The translations under genes and the position numbers were made by a program. 49,624 nt of DNA from DAOTWA01 sp034435955 (GTDB taxonomy: Bacteria > Chloroflexota > Anaerolineae > Anaerolineales > Anaerolineaceae), in contig DAOTWA010000074.1 in NCBI GenBank assembly GCA_034435955.1, forward strand, positions 1-49,624. Direction: 5' to 3'. The notes beneath the pieces are model-generated. The model was not told where the DNA came from. It was given only the letters and a program-made list of their open reading frames with translations, and did not search any database. Every line of letters starts with the position of its first letter. Position 1 is the stretch's first letter. Below are positions 26,325-34,791 of this stretch, in pieces.

Positions 26325-26729
26325 ATGGCACGGATATTGTTTGTCGACGACGACGCGATTACTCTCCAGATCTTATCCAAGGCGGCTGAGCTGCTCGGCC
26401 ACCAGGCCATCCTGAGCGGCTCGGGCGAGCAGGCCATCGAGCTGGCATCCACCCTGCAGCCTGACCTGATCATGCTTGACATGATGATGCCCGATATGGA
26501 TGGGCTGGACGTGCTGAGCCGCCTGCGCGAAAAACCTCACACCGCAGGCATACCCGTCATCATTCTGTCGGCAGGAGTCAATCTGGACGATGCGGTGCGC
26601 GTCCAGGCGGCTGGAGCGCAGGGTTACCTCATGAAACCGATCAGCTTGAAGAAGCTGCTGGATACCATCACGCGCTTCGCGCCAGGGGAGAAGCCCGCCC
26701 CGGCTGATTCGAATGTTGAACCGCTTTAA
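26325..26729 (+). CDS. Stand-alone receiver-domain response regulator
   Basis: Single REC domain of 134 residues with no output domain. The acidic pocket is D8-D9-D10 (ARILFVDDD), the phospho-acceptor is D52 (IMLDMMMPDMDG), the conserved Ser switch residue is in IILSAG and the lysine is K104 (YLMKPIS). A short acidic/proline C-terminal tail follows. Such proteins usually act by phosphorylation-dependent protein contacts, in CheY or Spo0F manner. No histidine kinase is nearby. The start at 26325 was chosen because MARILFVDDD matches the usual receiver N terminus and because a longer version would begin inside the promoter. Confidence 0.92.
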   Translation: MARILFVDDDAITLQILSKAAELLGHQAILSGSGEQAIELASTLQPDLIMLDMMMPDMDGLDVLSRLREKPHTAGIPVIILSAGVNLDDAVRVQAAGAQGYLMKPISLKKLLDTITRFAPGEKPAPADSNVEPL

Positions 26730-26801
26730 CGAAGAGGTCGTTCGGCCATCGGCGCGCTTCACACCAGGGCGTGTATACATCGGTTGCGGCAAAATAAATG
26801 A

Positions 26802-27890
26802 ATGTGCTCCGATAAGATGCATTTCAGTCCTCGGTCGCTGGCAGCCTGCGGGCGAGCGGCATTCGCTCTGACCCTGCTGGCAGGACTGGCGCTGAGCGGA
26901 TGCAACCAACGCGGGGTGGGGCTGCCGGCCTCATCGGCTTCGCCGTTCGCAGGCGCGCAAGCGGCGGCGGATGCCACTGCCACACCCAAGCCAACCGAAG
27001 TGATCGTGCCCAAGCCTACCGAAAGCGAAAACCTTCCCACGGTCGCAGCCCTCAGCGCAGAGGAAGTCCATGCCACCGGTACGGCCGAGGCGCTGCTCCA
27101 CAGCGTGCAGACCGAATACGCTCTGACCCAAAATCTGGCCAGCCCGACCCCATGCGGCGGCTCCTGCCCGACCTCTACCCCCACGCCGCGGCGCACACCC
27201 ACCCCAACGATCACGACACCCCCCTCTCCGCCTCTGGCCGCCCTGCGCATCCTGCGGCCAGGAGCGCTCTCCAGAGTTGTCTCGCCGATCTTCCTGGAAG
27301 CCTCGGTCATCGCCGGAGCCGATGGGGTGGTGCGGGTGGAGCTGGTGGGGGAAGACGGGCGCACCTTATATCGTCAGGTGCTGCGCTATGGTATGCCCGC
27401 CGGGGCACGTTTCGTCATCACGGCCAGTGTGGAGTTTGAGATACCTTTGGTGGCAGAAACCGGTCGTCTACAGGTAAGCACGGAGGACAGCGCCGGCCGA
27501 CCCATCGCGTTGAGCTCGGTCGAACTCGTATTGCTCTCGGTCGGCAGCAACGAACTCAACCCGGCCCCGCCGCCGCTCGAACCGTTCAACTTGTTGACGC
27601 CGCAACCTGGGCAGATCATCAGCGGTGGAGTGGTGGAAGTAGGCGGGCTGGTCAGGCCAGTGAGCAAAGAGCCGATCGTGCTGGAGTTAATCGACAATCA
27701 GGGAGCAGTGATTTCCTCGCGTCAGATTTTGGCGCCGCCAACGGAGAATGGCAGCGCGGCTCCGTTGACCGCCACAATCCCTTACCAGGTGAAGGCGGCG
27801 ACGCCGGTGCGCCTGGTCATCCGTCAACCGGATAGCCGCATCCCGGGCGACGCGGCTATTTCATCCATTTTGCTGACGCTCACGCCATGA
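26802..27890 (+). CDS. Lipoprotein with Ig-like domains, function unknown
   Basis: Signal sequence ending in lipobox LSGC (C34; a start at the in-frame ATG 26817 would shorten the leader by five residues). A low-complexity Pro/Thr/Ala-rich linker runs to about residue 145 and includes a CGGSC pair. Two beta-sandwich domains follow: about 147-250 (ALRILRPGALSRVVSPIFLEASV) and about 258-362 (FNLLTPQPGQIISGGVVEVGG). Both begin with a phrase of the type I-x-P-x-P-G-x-x-(V/I)-x-(S/G)P, as in Gmad2 and related Ig-like domains. No catalytic residues are evident. It is convergent with an L,D-transpeptidase gene, so a cell-envelope role is plausible. No good Shine-Dalgarno sequence is seen. Confidence 0.75.
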   Translation: MCSDKMHFSPRSLAACGRAAFALTLLAGLALSGCNQRGVGLPASSASPFAGAQAAADATATPKPTEVIVPKPTESENLPTVAALSAEEVHATGTAEALLHSVQTEYALTQNLASPTPCGGSCPTSTPTPRRTPTPTITTPPSPPLAALRILRPGALSRVVSPIFLEASVIAGADGVVRVELVGEDGRTLYRQVLRYGMPAGARFVITASVEFEIPLVAETGRLQVSTEDSAGRPIALSSVELVLLSVGSNELNPAPPPLEPFNLLTPQPGQIISGGVVEVGGLVRPVSKEPIVLELIDNQGAVISSRQILAPPTENGSAAPLTATIPYQVKAATPVRLVIRQPDSRIPGDAAISSILLTLTP

Positions 27891-27897
27891 ACCGTCC

Positions 27898-27927
27898 AGC
27901 AGGCCGGTTGCATGGAACTGGCCTGCT
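27898..27927. terminator. Hairpin in the convergent gap between lipoprotein and L,D-transpeptidase genes
   Basis: A 12-bp stem with one G:U pair (27898-27909 with 27916-27927) and loop GCATGG starts 7 bases after the lipoprotein stop. No T run follows on either strand, so termination would be Rho-assisted; its position between converging genes is the main argument. Confidence 0.45.
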
Positions 27928-27958
27928 CAATAATCCTGGCGGTATCTTGCCGGTAAAA

Positions 27959-29128
27959 TCACGCTCCTCCGACCCCGTAGAATTTCGGGTCGGTTGGCGT
28001 TTGCCCGGACGGATCCCACACATACACCCAATCGCCTTCTTTAGCCCAATTGAACAACCAATGGGCATCGCCCACGGAAAGATTCACGCAGCCATGCGAC
28101 TGCGGCACACCGAACCATGCACGCCAGTAGGCCCCGTGCAGGGCGCGCGCCTGATCGAAATACATCGTCCAGGGGACATCTTCCAGGTAATAATAATCCG
28201 AGCGATCGGCCTCGAACGCCCCGCTCATTGTGTTCAAGGCATACTTTTTATAGATCTTGAACAAACCGGGGCGGGTGTAGAAAGGCTCCATGCCGGAGGC
28301 GATAAGAGTGGCAAAGACGAGCTGGTTGTGGTCGTACACCGAAAGGATCTGCTCGTACAGATTGACCTCGATCCAGCGGCCGTTATCCACCCCTTGGGGC
28401 GGCTGCGCATCGGGCTTGACCGCTCGAATGTAGCGGCGCTCGATCCACTCGTTCGGTCCGATCATGTACCAGTCGGTGCCATCTTTTTTCTGGATGTCAT
28501 ACACCTGGACCACGTTCGTGCGCACGTACTCCCGGCCGGTGTACGGCGCGGCATACCCCGGTTCTGTGCGGCTCTGGGTATGGTCGATGATCCAGCCAAA
28601 GGCATTGGAGGGTGTGGCGGTAAAGATCAGACCCTGAAAGCGGCTGTAGACGGCCGGCGAGGCCCGCATCCAGCCGCCGCCGGGAAGCTGCACAAAGTGG
28701 GCGCTGCCCACATCCACGCGGTTAATGAATGAAACATAGCGCAGCGGGCCTGGATCAATGTAGCTGACCGGGTTGACGCCATCCTCAGCGTCCTGGAGGC
28801 TGGAATAGATCGGCGCGCGCTCCGTCTCGTCGATGCCGATGCGCGCATACTGGATATCAGCGGTAACCAGCGTCGGGTCTGGGGTGTAAGCTGGCAGCGG
28901 GCGCGGCGGGAAGGTCAAACCCAGGCGCGCCATACGCGTCAGGTAGGACGACGGCCCAAGCGGCAGGCAGTTGCCAGGGTCGACGAGGTAGGCAGCCGGG
29001 AGGCACAGCGGCGCGCCGGCAAACGGCTCACTGGCCGCAGGCGGATCGCCTTGCGCAAGCGCCTCTTTGATCGGCCAGGCCACCACAATGACGGCCAGGC
29101 CAAAGAGCACGACTGACAAACGTCTCAT
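27959..29128 (-). CDS. L,D-transpeptidase (YkuD domain)
   Basis: Exported enzyme that would form 3-3 peptidoglycan cross-links or attach proteins to peptidoglycan. An N-terminal signal segment (about 3-24) is followed by a ~190-residue region of unknown role that may include an SH3-like part (GYAAPYTGREYVRTNVVQVYDI). The YkuD catalytic domain runs from about 245 (RWIEVNLYEQILSVYDHNQLVFATLIASG) to about 378. The active site GVPQSH345-G-C347-VN, with the upstream H of LHGAYW, is intact. 389 residues is within range for multi-domain members. An extended -10 promoter lies 61-69 bases upstream of the start. The gene follows ubiA-like in the same direction but is probably transcribed separately. 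Confidence 0.92.
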   Translation of the reverse strand: MRRLSVVLFGLAVIVVAWPIKEALAQGDPPAASEPFAGAPLCLPAAYLVDPGNCLPLGPSSYLTRMARLGLTFPPRPLPAYTPDPTLVTADIQYARIGIDETERAPIYSSLQDAEDGVNPVSYIDPGPLRYVSFINRVDVGSAHFVQLPGGGWMRASPAVYSRFQGLIFTATPSNAFGWIIDHTQSRTEPGYAAPYTGREYVRTNVVQVYDIQKKDGTDWYMIGPNEWIERRYIRAVKPDAQPPQGVDNGRWIEVNLYEQILSVYDHNQLVFATLIASGMEPFYTRPGLFKIYKKYALNTMSGAFEADRSDYYYLEDVPWTMYFDQARALHGAYWRAWFGVPQSHGCVNLSVGDAHWLFNWAKEGDWVYVWDPSGQTPTDPKFYGVGGA

Positions 29129-29188
29129 AGAAACCTCGATGGCTGGCAGCAGAGATGGAAAAGATGGTTCGTTCCCATAAGTGACCGT

Positions 29189-29197
29189 ATTATACCA
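29189..29197 (-). promoter_or_regulatory. Extended -10 promoter of the L,D-transpeptidase gene
   Basis: On the minus strand TGGTATAAT (29197-29189), a perfect extended -10 element, lies about 60 bases before the ATG. The -35 region is poor, as is usual for extended -10 promoters. Confidence 0.6.
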
Positions 29198-29237
29198 ACA
29201 GAAAGATCACTGCCAGCCGAAGCTCAGAGCGGGGCTG

Positions 29238-30098
29238 CTACAGGAATAAGGCTCCCAGCGTACCCAGAAACAAAGCAATGCTGATGTAGCTGTTGATGTT
29301 GAAGAACGCCAGGTCGATCTTCGACAGGTCGCCGGGGTGAACCAGTGCATGTTCCCAACCCAGGAGGACAATCGTTGCGGCTACCCCCAGCCAATACGGC
29401 CATCCCAGCCCAGTGAGCAGCCCGACCAGCATCAGCAGTCCCACCGTCAGCGCGTGGCAAAAGGACGAGAGGCGCAGGGCAAAGGCTTCCCCATACCGCG
29501 CAGGAATGGCGTGCAGCCCATACTGGCGGTCGAACTCGACATCCTGGCAGGCGTAGATCAGATCGAACCCTCCGATCCACAGGGTGACGGTAGCCAGCAG
29601 TAGCCAGGCCGGCAGGTCGGAGAGAGTAAACAGCGAGCCACGCACCGCCACCCAGGCCCCGACCGGCGCCAGCCCGTCGGTGAAGCCCAGGATGAAGTGT
29701 GAGAGCACGGTAAAGCGTTTGGTGAGCGAATAGCCAAGCAGAAATACCAGTGCGGCTGGCAGCAGCTTCAGCGGGAGAGGGCCCAGCTGCCAGGCAGCCA
29801 GGGCTAAAACGAACAGCGAGATGGCAGTGCCCGCCCAGGCCGTGCGCAGCGAGATCGCTCCGGTCACCAGCGGGCGCATGGCGGTGCGCGGATTGCGCGC
29901 ATCCCACCAGCGGTCGGCGATACGGTTGGTCGCCATGGCGAGGGTGCGTGCGGCTGCCATGGCCACGGTGATCCAGATGAACTGCGGCCAGGTGGGCCAA
30001 CCATGCGCCGCCAGCAGCATGCCCAGATAAGCGAAGGGCAGGGCGAAAATCGTATGCTCGAATTTAATCAGCTCGAAGAAGTCGCGGATGGATCTCAT
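29238..30098 (-). CDS. UbiA-family prenyltransferase, MqnP-like (quinone biosynthesis)
   Basis: Polytopic enzyme attaching a polyprenyl chain to an aromatic acceptor. Motif 1 is NRIADRWWDARNPRTAMRPL and motif 2 is DLIYACQDVEFDRQYGLHAIPARYG; both Asp-rich motifs bind the Mg-diphosphate. The NPRTAxR and QDVEFDxxxGLHxIPxRxG forms are those I associate with the UbiA-like group used in futalosine-route menaquinone synthesis (MqnP) rather than with MenA. About eight or nine hydrophobic segments, 286 residues. The ATG overlaps the stop of the ABC permease gene (ATGA). It is the last gene of a five-gene operon that begins with a UbiD-type decarboxylase, the partner activity in the same pathway. Confidence 0.9.
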   Translation of the reverse strand: MRSIRDFFELIKFEHTIFALPFAYLGMLLAAHGWPTWPQFIWITVAMAAARTLAMATNRIADRWWDARNPRTAMRPLVTGAISLRTAWAGTAISLFVLALAAWQLGPLPLKLLPAALVFLLGYSLTKRFTVLSHFILGFTDGLAPVGAWVAVRGSLFTLSDLPAWLLLATVTLWIGGFDLIYACQDVEFDRQYGLHAIPARYGEAFALRLSSFCHALTVGLLMLVGLLTGLGWPYWLGVAATIVLLGWEHALVHPGDLSKIDLAFFNINSYISIALFLGTLGALFL

Positions 30099-30835
30099 CG
30101 TTTCTTTTGCCAGGGACACAGCCAGCGCTCGAGGCCATCGACGCCGAAGTACAACCCCAGTCCCAGCAGGCTCATGGCCAGCACGCCGGCGTACATGGCC
30201 GGATAATTGAACAGTGTGCTTCCGTTCAAATAAATATAATAGCCGAGACCCTGCTGAGTGGCAAAGAGCTCGGCCACGTACAGCACCGCCACAGCCGTGC
30301 CGACCGATTGGCGCAAGGCAGTCAGGATGGCGGGAATGCTGGCAGGGATGTAAACGAAGCGGAAGAGAGCCCGGCGTCCGGCGCCAAGGCTGCGCACGGA
30401 TTGGATCAGCTCGGGCCGCAGGGCAGCAGCCTGATCGCGCACCAGCACCAGCACCTGGAAGAAAAGGATCATGAAGATGATGATGATCTTGGGCAGATTG
30501 CCGACGCCGAGGAAGAGCAGCACGACCGGCACCAGCACGACCTTGGGCACGGGGTAGAGGAGATAAATGAACGGCGCGAAGAAGCGGTCGGCGCGGCGGA
30601 ACTGGCCAAGGGCAATCCCGGCCGGGGCTGCCAGGGCGACGGCCAGGAGCGTGCTGGCCACCACCCGCCACAGGCTGGCGAGAAAGTGCCCCACCAGTCC
30701 ACGCCCCAGCTCCTGAACGAAGGTCACCGCCACGACCCACGGCGTGGGCAGGATCGGCTGGTTTACGATCAAAGCCAGGAGATACCACACGGCCGCCAGA
30801 GCCAGAACTGCGAGGAGCAGGTCACGACGCCTCAT
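30095..30835 (-). CDS. ABC transporter permease, NitT/TauC type
   Basis: Membrane subunit of the importer encoded with the next two genes. About six hydrophobic segments are seen. The cytoplasmic EAA loop that docks on the ATPase is SVRSLGAGRRALFRFVYIPASIPAILTALR, typical of the SsuC/TauC/ThiX group. The start MRRRDLLLAV at 30835 overlaps the ATPase stop by four bases (ATGA), which is preferred over an in-frame ATG at 30868. 246 residues is the usual length. It sits between the ATPase and the UbiA-type prenyltransferase with overlaps at both ends, so it belongs firmly to this operon. Confidence 0.92.
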   Translation of the reverse strand: MRRRDLLLAVLALAAVWYLLALIVNQPILPTPWVVAVTFVQELGRGLVGHFLASLWRVVASTLLAVALAAPAGIALGQFRRADRFFAPFIYLLYPVPKVVLVPVVLLFLGVGNLPKIIIIFMILFFQVLVLVRDQAAALRPELIQSVRSLGAGRRALFRFVYIPASIPAILTALRQSVGTAVAVLYVAELFATQQGLGYYIYLNGSTLFNYPAMYAGVLAMSLLGLGLYFGVDGLERWLCPWQKKR

Positions 30836-31593
30836 TGCGCCTCCAGACGCTCGCGCAGTTCGCGGCAAAGCCGCTGGTATTGGGCCGTCTCGCGGTAGCC
30901 AGGCTGATGGGCATTGGGATTTTCGACCACCAGGGCGGCTGTGTTGGGCGGCCGTTTCAGAAGCAGGATTTTACGCCCCATCACGGCTGCCTCCTCGATG
31001 GCGTGTGTCACCAGCACCAGCGTCAGTTGCTGTTCAGGCAGAAGCTCGAGCGTCAGTCGCTGTAAATCCTCGCGCGTTGGGGCGTCCAACGAGGAAAAGG
31101 GCTCGTCCATCAATAACAAATCGGGGAAGAGGGCCAGCGTGCGCGCGATGGCCGTGCGCTGACGCTGACCGCCGGAGATCTGGCCAGGATAGTTGTCGGC
31201 AATTTCCGCCAGGCCGAGCCTTTCAAGCCAGGGCTGCACATGCGGAGCCGGCCTTTCGCCGCGCGGCGCGTGGGTGCCGTCCGGTCCATAGAAGCGGCGG
31301 ATGCGCAGGCCCAGCTCGACGTTTTGCCGCACCGTCGCCCAGGGCAACAGGCCGTAATCTTGAATGATCAGACCCGTCCTGGGCCGCGGCCGCACGATAG
31401 GCTGCCCATCGACCAGCACGCGCCCATCGGTGGGGAAAATCAGCCCAGCCAGCAGCGCCAACAGGGTGCTCTTCCCGCAGCCGGAAGGGCCGAGGACTGC
31501 CCAGGCCTCGCCGCGTTCCACCTGCCAGGAAAAATCCTGGAAGACCGGCCCCCCTTCGGGGTAACGGAAAGTGACTTTTTCGAGCCGGATCAT
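30832..31593 (-). CDS. ABC transporter ATPase, NitT/SsuB type
   Basis: Energy-coupling subunit. Walker A GPSGCGKST, Q-loop IIQDYGLLPW, signature ISGGQRQR, Walker B LLLMDEPFSSLD and the H-loop VTHAIEEA are all intact. The QDYGLLPWxTVxxNV phrase is typical of nitrate/sulfonate/thiamine-precursor importers. An insert of about 20 residues (RRFYGPDGTHAPRGERP) lies before the helical subdomain. The start at MIRLEKVTF (31593; 253 residues) is preferred: it is 32 bases after the binding-protein gene, while a longer frame to 31701 would run back into that gene. Confidence 0.94.
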   Translation of the reverse strand: MIRLEKVTFRYPEGGPVFQDFSWQVERGEAWAVLGPSGCGKSTLLALLAGLIFPTDGRVLVDGQPIVRPRPRTGLIIQDYGLLPWATVRQNVELGLRIRRFYGPDGTHAPRGERPAPHVQPWLERLGLAEIADNYPGQISGGQRQRTAIARTLALFPDLLLMDEPFSSLDAPTREDLQRLTLELLPEQQLTLVLVTHAIEEAAVMGRKILLLKRPPNTAALVVENPNAHQPGYRETAQYQRLCRELRERLEAQ

Positions 31594-31625
31594 CGCTACC
31601 TGCTGGAGATCGAACTCCTCGCATA

Positions 31626-32618
31626 TCAGGGCAGGTAAGCGGCCGTGACGCTGTCCTGATAGGCCAGGTCCTTGGTAATCAGGCCTTTCCCTTTCGCCCA
31701 ATTGAGCGCGTCCTCGAATTGTGCCTGGGTAGGCACGCCCTTGAGCGGGAAGGTGGGGATGGTATAGGTGGAAAGAAGCGGCGCAGGAATCAGTTTTCGG
31801 TCGGCCAATAAGCTGCGGTAGGCTTCAGGATGCGCATTGAGCTTTTGGGTGGCCTCTTCGATCGCTGACAGGAAGGCGCGCACATCCGCCGGGCGCTGGT
31901 CCAACACCGCTTTGCGGAAGGCAATCGTGCTGTAACTGAGCTCGGGGTGATCGAGATCATCAGCCAGCACACTGGCGCCTTGTTGTTGCGCCAGCGAGAA
32001 GAACGGATCCGGTAAAGTGGCCGCTTTGAGTTCGCCGCTGTTGAGCAGGGTCATGCGGTCGGAGATGTTGGGCACCGCCAGAGTCTGGTAATCTCCGGGC
32101 TTGAGCCCCTCGAATTGCAACATGCGGTCGGTCATGTACTCAATCACAGTACCCTGAGATACACCGATCTGCACCCCTTTCAGATCACTGGCAGCCTTGA
32201 TGCCGCTATTCTTGGCAGCCAGGATGCGGTACATGGGAGAATTGGGACCGGCCGTGCGCGCGTAACGCACGACCTGCACGCGAATCTCATCTTTATTGTA
32301 AAAAAAGGTGGAGACCATGTCGTTGATGAAACCATCGGCCTGCCCGGCCGCCACGAGCTGATCACGCTGCGCCGCCGAGCCAACCGGGGTAAAGTCCACG
32401 ACCAGGCCGCGAGCCTTGAACAGGCCTTCTTGTTCGGCCACGTACATCGGCAAAGCATCAACGATCGGTAATAAGGCTATGCGCAGCGGACTTGCCGGCT
32501 CCCCTCCCGCTCCTGGCGCTGCAGCCGTCGGCGCGGCTGCCGGAGCACAGGCAGCCAGCAAGCCAGCTACAACCAGCAAGCCTAACGTTCCAGTAAACCA
32601 GCTCCGCAAACGAAACAT
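31626..32618 (-). CDS. NMT1/TauA-type ABC solute-binding lipoprotein
   Basis: Captures the substrate of the importer at the outer membrane face. Lipobox LAAC with C24, then an Ala/Pro-rich linker. The mature domain starts near LRIALLPIVDALPMYVAEQEGLFKARGL, the typical NMT1/THI5/TauA opening in which the substrate pocket loops follow V-D-A-L-P-M. LLNSGELKAATLPDPFFSLA and the C-terminal hinge also fit. 330 residues is normal. GGAGAAGGAAGG precedes the ATG. The family binds taurine, pyrimidine precursors, nitrate and various aromatic acids, so the substrate cannot be told from sequence; its place between a UbiD and a UbiA gene suggests an aromatic or quinone-related molecule. Confidence 0.88.
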   Translation of the reverse strand: MFRLRSWFTGTLGLLVVAGLLAACAPAAAPTAAAPGAGGEPASPLRIALLPIVDALPMYVAEQEGLFKARGLVVDFTPVGSAAQRDQLVAAGQADGFINDMVSTFFYNKDEIRVQVVRYARTAGPNSPMYRILAAKNSGIKAASDLKGVQIGVSQGTVIEYMTDRMLQFEGLKPGDYQTLAVPNISDRMTLLNSGELKAATLPDPFFSLAQQQGASVLADDLDHPELSYSTIAFRKAVLDQRPADVRAFLSAIEEATQKLNAHPEAYRSLLADRKLIPAPLLSTYTIPTFPLKGVPTQAQFEDALNWAKGKGLITKDLAYQDSVTAAYLP

Positions 32619-32677
32619 AATTCCTTCCTTCTCCTGATTTGTGAGACACTCATTGCCCCGCCAACCCGCGCGCTATT

Positions 32678-34147
32678 TTACCCCTTTATCCCCAATTGGT
32701 CCCAGAGCCTGTCGATCTTGTCGCGCACCCCGGCGTCCATGCTCAGCACCTTGGGCCAGCCGCGCATGTATCCTTCCTCGGGCAGCTTTGCGGTGGCGTC
32801 CACCCCGATCTTACCGCCATAGGAGTGCAGGTAGGAGGCATGATCCAGATGGTCTACCGGCCCGGTGACCACGACGATGTCCCGGCTCCAGTCGACGTTG
32901 CCCAGCGCCTGCCAGGCAGTCTGAGAAAGGTTTTGCACATCTACCCAGTCGTCCACCACCACGATGGCCTTGGCCAGCATCAGTAATCCCAGCCCCCACA
33001 ATCCATACATCACCTTGCGCGCGTGGCCGGGGTAACGTTTGCGGATCGAGACCAGCACCAGATTGTGAAAGATGCCCTCGGCTGGCATGGCGATGTCGCG
33101 CACCTCGGGCAGGAACAGACGGATGAGCGGCAGGAACAGGCGCTCGGTGGCTTTGCCCATCCACACGTCCTCCATAGGGGGAATGCCAACCACCGTGGCA
33201 GGGTAGATCGCATCGTTACGCCGGGTGATGGCCGTAACGTGGAAGACCGGGAAGGGCTCCACCGGCGTGTAGTAGCCGGTGTGATCGCCGAAAGGCCCCT
33301 CCGGGCGATGCTCGTCAGGGTCAATGGTTCCTTCGATGACGATTTCCGCCTGAGCCGGCACTTCGAGCGGCTGACTGATGCAGTCGACGAACTCGACCGG
33401 CGCGCCGCGAAGATAACCGGCCAACAGATATTCATCCACGTCCGGCGGCAATGGAGCCGAGGAGCACCACATGCTGGCCGGGTCGCCGCCTAACACGACG
33501 GCTGCCGGGATGCGTTCCTGGTGCGCTTCCCTGGCGCGCCGCTCATGCTCTGCACCCCCCTTGTGCCGCTGCCAGTGCACCAGCAGCGTCCGCTCATCGA
33601 GTACCTGAAGTCGGTACATGCCAACGTTGCGCACCCCCGTCTGCGGGTCGCGGGTGATGACCTGGGGCAGGGTAATGAAGCGCCCGCCGTCCTCCGGCCA
33701 GCATTGCAGGATGGGCAGCTCATCCAGGCTGGCATCCTCCTGTTTCACCACCTGCTGGACAGGGGCGTTGCGCACCTTCTTGGGCTTGATGCCGATGGAA
33801 GAAAACGTGGCGAACAGTTCGGAACCGCGCCGCAGGGTCTCACCCAGCCCCTGAGGAGGGTGAATATCGAGCAGACGGCCCAGGTTGCGGCCGAGCTCAT
33901 CCAAATCTTCCACACCCAGCGCCCAGGCCATGCGCCGGGCTGAGCCGAAGCCATTCATCAGCACAGGGAAGGAAAACCCGGCCGGATTTTCAAAAAGCAG
34001 GGCTTTATTTTGCTCGGCAGGGCCTTTGCTTACCCGATCGGTGACTTCGGTGATCTCCAGGATGGGTGAAATGGGTTGGCGTATGCGCACAAGCTGGCCG
34101 CGCTCTTCCAAAAATGCGATCCACTGCCGCAGGTCAGAAAAATGCAT
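32678..34147 (-). CDS. UbiD-family (prenylated-FMN) decarboxylase, probably menaquinone/ubiquinone-type
   Basis: Non-oxidative decarboxylase of aromatic or conjugated acids. The family blocks are present in order: MHFSDLRQWIAFLEERGQLVRI, ALLFENPAGF, ITLPQVITRDPQTGVRNVGMYR, ERIPAAVVLGGDPA, EIVIEGTIDPDEHRPEGPFGDHTGYYTP (holding catalytic-site Glu residues), FHNLVLVSIRKRYPGHARKVMYGLWG and DWSRDIVVV. The final DATAKLPEEGY is also typical of quinone-pathway members. The ATG at 34147 follows GGAGG at a 5-base distance and gives the usual N terminus (489 residues); an ATG four codons earlier lacks a ribosome-binding site. No UbiX-type flavin prenyltransferase gene is in the window. It heads the ubiD-ABC-ubiA operon. 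Confidence 0.9.
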   Translation of the reverse strand: MHFSDLRQWIAFLEERGQLVRIRQPISPILEITEVTDRVSKGPAEQNKALLFENPAGFSFPVLMNGFGSARRMAWALGVEDLDELGRNLGRLLDIHPPQGLGETLRRGSELFATFSSIGIKPKKVRNAPVQQVVKQEDASLDELPILQCWPEDGGRFITLPQVITRDPQTGVRNVGMYRLQVLDERTLLVHWQRHKGGAEHERRAREAHQERIPAAVVLGGDPASMWCSSAPLPPDVDEYLLAGYLRGAPVEFVDCISQPLEVPAQAEIVIEGTIDPDEHRPEGPFGDHTGYYTPVEPFPVFHVTAITRRNDAIYPATVVGIPPMEDVWMGKATERLFLPLIRLFLPEVRDIAMPAEGIFHNLVLVSIRKRYPGHARKVMYGLWGLGLLMLAKAIVVVDDWVDVQNLSQTAWQALGNVDWSRDIVVVTGPVDHLDHASYLHSYGGKIGVDATAKLPEEGYMRGWPKVLSMDAGVRDKIDRLWDQLGIKG

Positions 34148-34234
34148 GTTCCCCTCCATCCTGTGGAATGACTGGATTATAGCATGCCGAGAGGAGGGAC
34201 CTTTACAACCCCGCTATAATGTGAAGAATTGCGC

Positions 34235-34263
34235 TTGACACACCTATTCGCCTATGCTACAGT
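34235..34263 (+). promoter_or_regulatory. Strong promoter for the Roadblock/LC7 gene
   Basis: Perfect -35 TTGACA (34235-34240), 17-base spacer, -10 TACAGT (34258-34263), about 84 bases before the TTG start at 34347. Confidence 0.8.
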
Positions 34264-34346
34264 ATGGCATGCTATTTGCAAGCATAAGCTGGCCGCTCAT
34301 TGGCGCATTTAACCCTCGGTGCAACCCTTTTTAAAGGAGTTAAGCC

Positions 34347-34718
34347 TTGACCAAGTCACGTACACAACTGATGGTAGAACGCTTACGTGAGCTGCAGGCC
34401 TCCTCGCCGGACATCGAAGCTTCAGCCGTGGTCAGTGTAGATGGACTTACCATCGCCTCCGCATTGCCGCAAGGCGTTGAAGAGGACCGCGTATCGGCCA
34501 TGTCAGCGGCGATGCTGTCGCTGGGGGAGCGCATCGCCAGTGAATTGGGCCGCGGCTCCCTGGCGCAGGTGTACATCAAGGGTGAAAACGGTTACGTCGT
34601 GCTCATGTCAGTCGGCTCAGAGGCGGTTTTGACCGCTCTAGCGCGCGAGCGGGCGAAATTAGGCCTCATTTTCCTGGACATGCGCAGGGCCGCCGAGGAC
34701 CTGGTGAAACTCATCTGA
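34347..34718 (+). CDS. Roadblock/LC7-domain protein
   Basis: Single small domain of 123 residues. The start is TTG with AAAGGAG seven bases upstream. The pattern of an N-terminal helix, VVSVDGLTIASALPQGVEEDRVSAMSAAMLSLGERIASELG, a strand pair (QVYIKGENGYVVLMSVG) and a C-terminal helix (AEDLVKLI) is that of Roadblock/LC7 proteins, which usually dimerise and serve small Ras-like GTPases (MglB acting on MglA). No GTPase gene is in the neighbourhood; the next gene is a glycosyltransferase 73 bases away. A role in polarity or signalling is family-based inference only. Confidence 0.88.
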   Translation: MTKSRTQLMVERLRELQASSPDIEASAVVSVDGLTIASALPQGVEEDRVSAMSAAMLSLGERIASELGRGSLAQVYIKGENGYVVLMSVGSEAVLTALARERAKLGLIFLDMRRAAEDLVKLI

Positions 34719-34791
34719 TCGGCATGCATTTTCCCAAAACGCGGCATCGATCCATGGAATGTGACCGCCGCGGTTTGTGCGAGGTGAAGGT

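Noticed and set aside
27887..28732. 281-codon plus-strand frame
   Set aside because: Antisense to the L,D-transpeptidase, whose SHGC active site is intact; no ribosome-binding site of its own.
30099..30788. N-terminal extension of the UbiA-type frame (to 516 codons)
   Set aside because: The extension overlaps the ABC permease out of frame and has no motif; MRSIRDFFELIKFEHT at 30098 is the normal UbiA start and makes an ATGA overlap.
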